A stretch of 64,000 bases of DNA from Pomacea canaliculata. Lineage: Eukaryota > Mollusca > Gastropoda > Architaenioglossa > Ampullariidae. The notes beneath the pieces are model-generated. The model had not been told where the DNA came from, ran no database searches, and saw only the letters and a list, made by a program, of their open reading frames with translations. The stretch spans positions 16,156,252 through 16,220,251 of the forward strand of contig NC_037595.1 of assembly GCF_003073045.1 (NCBI RefSeq), read 5' to 3'. A program made the position numbers and the translations under genes. Below, one piece after another: positions 55,495 through 64,000 of the stretch (its first letter is position 1; each line of letters opens with the position of its first letter).

Positions 55495-58400
55495 TCAGGT
55501 CCAGGAGACCTCAACATTTAGTCGCAGTTTGACTGATGTGTGTGGGTGTGACCGAGGTGTGAGCTACAGTTTGTCCAGCCTTCAGACAGATCGGAACTCC
55601 TTTTGTCGGAGACTGAGGAGTAGGGGTGAGTGTATACAAGTGCAGGAACCATGACACCCATTGACTTACATCTTTGTGTGGTCCATGATCTTCTCATCAG
55701 GCAGCACCCATTCCCAGCATCTGGTCCAACTTACATCAGCGCTACGGTCGGTAGACGACTCGTGTTAGAAGCATCTGCAAAATTATCTTTGGGATTAGGA
55801 TTAGAAAGTGTGTAGTAACTGAACTAGGGATTAGAGTATGTAAAGAAAACACAGCTTGTATGGATGCCATACTCATACCTGATACATCTATGTGGTACTA
55901 GGTGTTACTGGAAGGTTTTCTGTTGTTAATGTCGTGTCAAAGTTTGTTGAAACGGCGTGTTTGTAATATGTTCTGTTGTAATACAAGTAATATTAATAAT
56001 TTTCTACTGTTAGAATATTATTTTAATTTAATTGTCTATATTGCTTACATTTATTCATGTTTTTTCGTTCAAAGTCCACTTTCGAAACTGTGATTTTAGT
56101 TTATATTCTCCAGGAGTTTTGTCGCTCAGGATTGATCTTTTACCAATATTTTTAAAGACTATCTAAATGTAATAAATTAATCAAAAATAAATAAATTACT
56201 GTATGCGCTTACGTATGTGTTTTGGGAATAAATACACACATCAGTAGCAGGGTGTGGCGGATAGAAAGAGTATTTTGGGCTAACAGCAAAGGAAAGGGTG
56301 TTAGACGGGTGTGCACCCTAATCTGTTGTCTACTAAGACTACACTGTAGACTACACTGTAGACTAACTTGTAGACTATACTCACGTGTTTGACCTGTTTT
56401 TTGCTGGTGCTTTACCTGCTAACATCGGATCTAGTCATGGCACACCTCCGACAATATATCCTTTGCTAGAAAAAACCGATGTAAGATTTACACATCGAAT
56501 ATAGTCTCTTTCTCTCGCCTAGACATGGGGATTATGAGTCCTGATGTGATAATAAAAGGTGATAATAAAGGGCTATCTTTCAACCAAAATCAGTTATTTT
56601 TGATGAGTAAGAGAGAGAAAGAAAGAAAGAGTATGTGCATGTGTGTGTGTGTGCATGTCTTATGCATGTATGTCTAATGTTGTGTGCACATCATGTTATT
56701 TAGCTCTTCATGGCCTCTTGTGGTAAGGAGAGGTCAGGGAATGGCATCAAATCTTTTTCTTCTCTGTGAATTCTGCAAGTCGGACACCGAGCCCAGGGTT
56801 ACGTGTGCTGGTGATTAAGTAAATATTCACTCCATGCCTCCATGTTTTTATTCTCATTACTGTTATGCTTCCAATCATTACAGAAAAGTCTAAAATTACC
56901 CTGACAAGTCGACAAGCTGGTAGACATCATCAGTCAACACAAGCAACATTACATGATTGACTGGACGATTGTTGGAGAAAACAGGGCTTGTTCTATCCAT
57001 GATCCATGTGTATCCGAACTGCTGTGTCGGACAGTTCATAGTGTTTTATCCAAGACATCAAAAGCTTCTCGCCGACTACACATTTTTCCCATTTACCTTA
57101 AAGCAGTTCATTTAAAATTATTTTGTAGAGAAACACTGGCTATAAAATGATAGTCAACATTCTTACCGCGATAAAGATGATTTTGATTGGAGAATGACTG
57201 TTAAATTCTTTTCATCTGTCGCTTCTTCATGCTTGTAAAATTCAGTCAGTAACATAAAATTAATAAATAATTACCAGGCTAGCTCTTCATCTCAACAGAT
57301 TTCTTCGCTGATGACCCATTACTGAAGAATTGTTAGGTAACCTGTCGGCGGGTTTTAAATATTTAAACTGTTTTACACTTGAGTAGAACACCTTGATGGA
57401 TCTCCTTGCTTGCGACATGGTTGGACTTAACTGATTGAACACATATATCATTCTGCTCGCCAGTCTGTAGTTTTCTGATCGAATACATCTACTGTGTAAT
57501 TACTAATGTAGTTTACTGCACTAGACATTGCTGCTCCTCGCGCACGCCTTTTTTTTCTAAAATCTTTATAAATACTTTTTTCTACATCTTCGGCTGCTCT
57601 GATTAATTAACGTTTTTGCTCATAGGAAGCAAAAGCTTCTACTTAAATTCCAACATGTACAGCCGTTGATAAATTAAGTGCGCACAGCTCCTACATTTCC
57701 AGAGATATTAAATTTCATGAAAAATACAGTTACACGAAAAAGTCGATAGACACCAACAGATTCACATACAAGACTTACAGGAACGAAAACACACACACAC
57801 ACATGCACATGCTCACACACACGCCACAGACACACGCGCGTGCACACAAACACACAGAGATAAGTGCACGAACGCTTTATTGGAAGGCGAAAGACTAGAA
57901 TAACGGAATTATTACATTAGTTTTTCATTGTATTCTTCTAATTAGCTCAATTTGGTTCATGATTCTCTCCTCGCAAGAAATCGAGTTGACATTTTCTAAG
58001 CGGGAAAGTTTTATATTTCTTTTTTCTTTTTTAATTTTGTGTCAGATGTTACACCATTTTTTAATTATCGATATTTTGTCTTACATTGATGCTTTTTTGT
58101 TTTTGCTAATGTCATGACAGAACTCGATATTTTTAAATTAAAACATAAATGTGCTTTAAAAAATTGTGTTAAATTATTTTTGAGAAATGTGTATAAAAGT
58201 TTAATTGTTTCAGGAAACATCTTGGCAATGATAAAGAAGTTATACAGTCTTTCATCTGACAATACACAGAATCACCTCTAAAAATTAGCAAAAGATTGTG
58301 CTGGTCGAAAAGTCTTTACTGTTAAAGACAAAAGCAAAGTTTTCACCAGAGATTGGCCGTTATTTCAGTGTTCTTTATCCTTTGATGTTAGATGGTGTGT

Positions 58401-58620
58401 ATTTTTACCTGAACTAAAAAGAAACTGAAGTGGTGACGGACATTGTTTTGTTTTCTAGTAGTTGCAAGTGAGATCAACCCAGCAAAAACCAGGTAGAAAC
58501 CGTCCTGCATTCATCATTTAAACACAGGATCCGTTAGACAGTGAGACCCAGCATACTTCAACCGCCGCATACAAAATTCGTATACCTGGCGTTATCAAAT
58601 ATTTCTTAAACATTTCTCGC
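55495..58620. other. Intergenic between IAP2 and GPCR 3
   Basis: No gene recognised. CA/TG tracts lie at about 56640-56656 and 57789-57850, and AATAAA near 56169-56189 may end IAP2 transcripts. RING-type cysteine patterns were looked for and not found. Confidence 0.45.
57789..57850. repeat. CA-rich microsatellite
   Basis: Interrupted CA repeat with CG steps (ACACGCGCGTGCACAC). Confidence 0.8.
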
Positions 58621-58628
58621 TGGTAACC

Positions 58629-59661
58629 ATGTTAAACACGACAAACTCAGGTACATATAGTAACATAACTATCGTTACCAATAATTCGATTAATAATGAA
58701 AACTTTCGGCAGATAGTGGAAGGTGTATTTTACGGTGCTTTGGGGACTGTGGAATGTCTGGTTGGCATGGTGACCAACGTCATCAACTGCCTGGTGTTCT
58801 GGCGACAGGGTCTTAGAGACCGCATCAACCTGTGTCTCTTCTCTCTAGCATTGGTGGATGGTTTGTACTTTGCAATAATGTGTTCAATATATACAGTAGC
58901 CTGGTTAATTCGTTTTTACGATGTTGCTCTGTATGACGAGTACCTGGCAAAAGCTAAAATTGTTCTGATAGGTGTGTTGCGCGGGTGTGCGCTGACATCC
59001 AGTTGTATCAACATGGCGGTGGCTGTGGACACGTGTGTTTGTGTCGTGTGTCCGCACCGAGCTGCCAGCATCATAAATACTAAGACAATGAAGTCGCTGA
59101 TACTCTCATCCTTCTTGCTCATTCAGGTCTCCTATATTGTATTTCCATTTTCTTATAGTGCTTATCTCACTACGACAACAGAGCGGGTACAGTGGGTAAT
59201 TGTTCGCTCTAAATTTCACGAAGAAAACAAATTATTTGTATACGTGTTTCACAACCTTATTCTTGAAACAGTGCTTACCTCTCTTTAACTTGGTAGTCGT
59301 GTCCGTTACAACAAGTGTTACAGTAAAAACTCTCAGGTCAGCCATAGCCTGGCAGGAAACCACGATGAACAATAATAACCTCCGAAGTAGAGAGGTGGCA
59401 CTGATCAAGATGTTAACAATAATCGCCTTTGTCTTTATTATCGTGATGAGTCCGTTTATCGCTTGTCAGGTGAGTTTGTGGTTTCTTCCTCGCCTTTTTG
59501 ATTACACGACAATCGCAGAGCAGTTTATAACAGCTACATCGATAATATTTGTCTTGTGTCACATCTACGGATGCGTTAACTTTTTCATCTACTATTATCG
59601 CTCCTCGAGGTTCCGTCAGGTCCTGCGCCGCATATGTAATGTCAGTGACACTACATCGTAA
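58629..59661 (+). pseudogene. Class A seven-helix receptor, chemoreceptor-like (GPCR 3), one frameshift
   Basis: The gene spans 1033 nt, one more than a multiple of three. The first frame (58629-59288) gives N-glycosylation sites, TM1 with CLVGMVTNVINCLVFW, RQGLRDRINLCLFSLALVD, TM3 with VDTCVCVVCPHRAA, and TM4-5 up to NLILET. One extra base near 59277 then shifts the frame, and a stop follows at 59286. The other frame carries on with LPLFNLVVVSV (TM5), ALIKMLTIIAFVF (TM6) and YGCVNFFIYYYRSSRFRQVL (TM7 and tail) to 59661. It is closest to GPCR 1: the two share EENKLF, CVVCPHRAAS and the NFFIYY ending. With a single lesion it is either a very young pseudogene or a sequencing error. The equivalent of D-R-Y is D-T-C. 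Confidence 0.8.
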
Positions 59662-60855
59662 AGTACAATACTAAGGTAGGAAATGGTGTTCATCATCTGA
59701 CCTGGCTGATCTTATTTTTTTATATGTGACGTGTACTCAATATAAAAAGAAGTAGGTGTATGTAATCGCCAGTCCAGTGCTATTTCACACCTGTGATGGT
59801 CTCCTGTGATGGTCGCCGCGGTGACCACTGAATCCCACGAGCAGTTGTCAGAGACCTCTAGCGTTGACCTCATTGTTGACCTTAGGTCATACGTGAAGAA
59901 TTGAATCCACGAGGTCGTCTGTCTGTAGTGTCAACCTACATATCCCAGACTTCGAACGACAACGACCATCGTGTAATGTCACAGATGTGTTAAGGACACA
60001 GGTCTGGACCTGGTCTTCCACTGACCATTGGCTGAACTCACAAAGCCTGGTGGTATCACAAAAAGCACCGCACTGTTTGTAATTAAATAAATAAATCAGC
60101 CTTAAAGGATTGTTTGACTAAGAATTACTTCCATTGTGAAGCTACAGTGGTAAAGCAATCAGGTGTTTTGTTATAGTTCAGTATATTTGCAAATAGGCAA
60201 TGAGTCCGGTGGTCAAAAGTCGTGTGTAAGATAGTTGCCGTAAACCTAACTTGACATGGATGTTTACCACAATACCAATACCAGGATAAAAGTGAGTAAT
60301 ATTTGAAATCTATTTTTATTCTAACAAAATATTTCATTGTTTTGCATTTTATGTTTGCAAAATAATTTTGTAAATATTCTTTGTATTCTGCCTCGTAAGC
60401 TTTCCATTCCATATTGTTGCCATCTTTCATTTAAATTTCAAAGAAGAAAGCAATGTATATATACATACATTTCTTGCAAATCCCATAGCTTTATTGTTTC
60501 AACAAATTCTCTGTAAATTGGCCTATTAGTGATGGTTATCTTTTCTTTAAAGCTAGCAGTATATATTCATATATGTTGTATATGTTGATATATATGTGTT
60601 GAATTATTTTATTATTTATTGCTTAATTTATTATTTATTGCTTAAAGTGGATTATATAAGTTTAAGTCTAGAACTGCCCTTAAGAGTAGTACCCTTAGAA
60701 TATGTGAATTCATTTGGTGTGTCTTGATGCAACTTGTATTAGTTGATGTGCATTGTATATTTTTGTGTTATTTTCCTCTTCGATTTTCTTGTCCATCCCA
60801 GGGTCACGATTAGCTATTGTAGTATATGTATGAATGTAGTTAGGTAATTTGCTTT
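59662..60855. other. Intergenic, nothing recognised
   Basis: AT-rich, with ATATATGT-type sequence near 60555-60600 and a repeated TTATTTATTGCTTAA phrase at 60611-60647. No gene recognised. Confidence 0.45.
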
Positions 60856-60859
60856 GTCA

Positions 60860-63445
60860 TGAATAGAGCTGGACAGGATTACAAGAGAGAAATAAGAAAG
60901 CAGTTTAAACTCTACCAGCAAAAATGGTTTAGGAAAATTAGACACTTAAGAAGTAAGGACCCAAAGGTTTTCTGGAACATTCTGAACAAGAATACAGTGA
61001 TAAAATAAAGAAGGAAACCCCAACCTGTAATGAATTTTTACAGCACTTCATGGAGATAAACAATCCTGGCAATCACACCTGAAACTGACCTACTTGTGAA
61101 TACCACTGAAACTAGCAATAACTATCTCAACAGTGAAGTAACAGAGAGTGAGGTTTGCTAATTGCCTAAAAAAAGCTAAAAGAAATAAAAGCTTGTGGAA
61201 ATGACAATATAATAAATGAATTTTTAAAATTTTTCTCAACCAAAGACTCTGACCCTATTCACAGCCCTCTTTAACCTCATATTAGCAACAGGTCATGCCC
61301 CCACAGATGGCAACAGGATTATAACACCAGTTTTTAAAAACAAAGGAAAACAAAGTGATCCAAATAACTACCGTGGCATTACAATCCTTAGCTGTTTTGG
61401 TAAGCTATTCACAAGTGTCCTTAATGTACGCTTAAAACATTACCAGAGGAAAATGATCTCATAGGACAGGAACAGCAGGCTTTCGGCAGGGAGTTATCAC
61501 ACCTTGACCACCTATTCACCATGCAAAGCATCCTCGAAATTTACTAAGTAGAAAAAAAACGAGTTTCTGCGCGTTTTTATAGATTACCAGAAAGCATTCG
61601 ACAAGATAGATAGAACTTACTTGTGGAAAAATTGCTAGATTCTTGGAGCGAAGGGAAAATTCATGAATATAATCAGGATATATACAAAAAGGCAAAAATC
61701 CTGTGTTAAGATTAATGGAAACCAGTCAGAGTTTTTTAAAAGTAGTCATGGTATCAGACAAGGAGAAACCATCTCCTCTATTATTTGCAATTTATACTTA
61801 ATGATCTGAAAACGCATCTCTTAGCAGACTCTGTTAGTGTCTCCCAGAACTAGCCAACTGACACCAAATACTCACCCCCCAAGAAACTGTGTGCTTCTAA
61901 ATATTCATACTCCTATATGCAGATGATACTGTTATTTTATCCGAAACACCAGAAAACTCTACAGAATGCTTAGACAGCATGAAAAAATACTGTGACAAGT
62001 GAACCTGACAATTAACTCAGACAAAACAAAAATAGTATTTTCTCTAGAGGTAAAATAAGAAAGAAACCAACATTTTGTTATAACGGTGAGAAACTTGAAA
62101 TAGTAGACTATACTCCTATCTTGCCTGAAACTAAACTACAATAACAAATTTCTAGTAGCACAAAAAGACCTATATGACAGAGCCTCAAGAGCCATGTTTG
62201 CTTACTGAAAATAATGTAAAAAGTCACAGAGAAACCTACCACTAATATTCAACTCGACATGTGACAGAATTGTTCTTCCCAGTACTTACCTATGGTTGTG
62301 AAATATGGCATCAGGAATTAGTGACATTTGTGGTAAACTACCAGCTAGATTTTATAAAATGGTCTCAAAATAAGAAAGTCACCCATCTTAGTATAGTGGC
62401 TTGGAGAATGTGGTCGCTCCTGTTAGTCTTCTATTAAAGTAAGATGCTTAGCTTGGTTAAATTAGATTAGCAACAGTAATAAACTATCAAGCACTAATAT
62501 AGAATTGCTCTTAAATCTACACGAACAAACATTCTTAGTCTAGCTATATCATTACTATCCAGACAACGCTGCAAGACCTTGGCCTAAGTGGAATATGGAT
62601 AACCAGAAAAGCATAAACATAACAGGTGATTGGTTCAAGAAGAAAGTTAGATACCCCTACAGGACCAGTATATCCAGAATTGTTAGGGAACTAGACTCCA
62701 AACAAATACTCAAATTACAGAATGTTTAAAAGCAGCTTCTACGAGAACCCTACTTAAAAATCCTACCCCCACCATGATTACCTCCCTTTAATAAAATTTA
62801 GGTCATTGAATAACCACTTTCAGTTGAATAAAGGTAGGCAAACAGATATCCCTAGAATGAAAGGTTTCTGTAGACTCTGCAACACCAAGACATAGGGAAA
62901 ATTCCACTATCTTTTAATTGTAACAAATTTGATACCCAGCCGAAAAAATAGCTTACCAAGCTACTATACTCGTAACCCAAATGCTTACAAATTCCAATCT
63001 TTATTAGCCTCAAAAAATAAAAAGACCCTTAGTAGACTATCTCAATTGTAAAGATTACTAAGAACAGTAAATTTAGTTAAAATTGATAAAACGTGTGTGT
63101 GGGATATATTTACACAGGATGGATGGGAGTGCATTACCCTGTGATAAAGAAATATAAAGAATACAGAACACCTGTGAAAGAGAGTGAGCGGAGAACAAGA
63201 GAGTGGTTATCCATGTTCTGATATGTCAGATGCTTAACCTACTCGATTACAATATCCAAGTTTACACGAAATGATTGGAAAAAGGAAAGAATGAGTGGAT
63301 GATTTTTGAATATAGTAAATGAGAGACACCCTATATAATTAATGATAAGAATGTGAATGTATATGCATTGATACTTCCTAATTTCTCAATACCCCCTGGA
63401 GGGCGACAGAATAAAAGAATAAAAGAATCTTGAGAATCTTGAATC
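60860..63445 (+). mobile_element. Degraded CR1/L2-like LINE
   Basis: The plus strand encodes, in order and over several frames: WFRKIRHLRSKDPKVFWNIL (60929 on), NNYRGITILSCFGKLFTSVL (61357 on), VFIDYQKAFDKIDRTYLW (61570 on), SCVKINGNQSEFF and GIRQGE (61700 on), LYADDTVILSETPENST (61915 on), VLPVLTYGCEIWHQEL (62276 on) and GFCRLCNTKT with HYLL and RKNSLPSYYTRNPNAYKF (62860 on). This covers the whole reverse transcriptase and the C-terminal cysteine region; Y-A-D-D is intact. No endonuclease was seen, so it is 5' truncated. The 3' end has AATAAAAG and GAATCTTGA tail units at about 63410-63445. There are more than ten stops and frame changes. Confidence 0.8.
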
Positions 63446-64000
63446 AGAATCATAGAATAGAAAAAAGTATAATCAAAATGCGATCCTGACAGTACAATGC
63501 AATCTTTCTGATTTGTTGAACGAGCTTGCCATTGTTACAGAGAGACTGACGAAACTTTTTTTGCATTGCAGTAAACTGTACATAGTAAAGAAAAAAGATA
63601 TCGTTGTTTCTGATTAAGACGATTATTGTATAAGCTGTTTCAGAGAACATTTTATTTCTTAAATCAGTTTTTTTAAAGCAGTAAAAGATGTGTTTGAATG
63701 CTCGTGTAAGTGTGTGTGTTGCTGGTGGATTGCAATTAAAAAAGTAAAATGTAGAAAAAAATTAAGAATAGTATCTACCCTTTATTCATAATTTGTGTTG
63801 TAGATCTTTAGAGTTATTCATTGTTTTATGGCATTGTGTCTAAAGTGTTAGTCAACTCAAATCAATGGTTAGGAAAATGGTGATGAAGGCAGAACATTGG
63901 CACTGGAAGCTTTTTAAGTAGACAAGATGCCCTATAATACTGAAAAGGATGATGTTGTACTATAGTTTCTCAAAACACGGGTATTAAGATGGGCAGCATG
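63446..64000. other. Terminal intergenic, nothing recognised
   Basis: AT-rich, no gene or repeat recognised up to the window edge. Confidence 0.4.

Noticed and set aside
55001-58620. Possible RING exon for IAP2
   Set aside because: Looked for C-x2-C ... P-C-G-H ... C-x2-C on the plus strand and found none.
1-64000. CRISPR arrays, LTR or other virus-like elements, bacterial genes
   Set aside because: No regularly spaced repeats, no long terminal repeats, no capsid, protease or integrase motifs, and no bacterial gene organisation were seen; all reverse-transcriptase pieces fit LINEs.

Overview
The window looks like nuclear DNA of a lophotrochozoan animal, most likely a gastropod mollusc. It is AT-rich, its genes carry spliced GT-AG introns, and it holds intronless seven-helix receptors of the kind expanded as snail chemoreceptors. 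It is also full of microsatellites and LINE, SINE and MITE debris. No bacterial, organellar or viral gene was recognised.

Layout. From 1.7 to 22.0 kb four TNF-ligand-like genes (called A, B, C and D here) lie head to tail on the minus strand at 4709/7074/13999/19579-type spacing, each about 2-2.7 kb long. A fifth (E) lies at 34.2-36.6 kb on the same strand. All five share one architecture: exon 1 encodes a cytoplasmic tail, one membrane span and a cysteine-bearing stalk; exon 2 is a 37-40 nt micro-exon; exon 3 (84-87 nt) starts the TNF fold at a V-S-A-H-L motif; exon 4 carries the rest of the TNF domain. D has a frame break near its end, and a relic of a D-like 5' end sits at about 23.8 kb. 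Between D and E are two intact class A receptor genes on the plus strand (24.75-25.88 and 30.46-31.51 kb). A third receptor (58.6-59.7 kb) is broken by a single extra base.

From 44.6 to 55.5 kb two inhibitor-of-apoptosis genes lie on the plus strand. IAP1 has one BIR domain and a C-terminal RING finger. IAP2 has one BIR domain and no RING that I can find. Their BIR exons are identical in length (166 and 140 nt), so they are duplicates. IAP1 has a perfect kappa-B consensus 16 bases before a TATA box, and TNF gene A has a kappa-B consensus site just upstream of a TATA-like box. The window therefore reads as a linked death-ligand and death-inhibitor neighbourhood that could share Rel/NF-kappa-B control; that last step is inference.

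Mobile DNA. The largest element is a near full-length RTE-like LINE on the minus strand at 39750-42968, flanked by a perfect 12 bp target duplication. Other pieces are RTE-like fragments in the long introns of IAP1, a degraded CR1/L2-like LINE at 60.86-63.45 kb, a LINE remnant at 28.05-29.45 kb split by a 526 bp pogo/Tigger-like MITE, smaller LINE pieces at 0.55, 5.6-6.0, 11.1, 26.6 and 27.9 kb, and a tRNA-derived SINE in intron 1 of gene D. Exon borders were derived by eye from splice motifs, reading phase and paralogue comparison; no transcript data were available.
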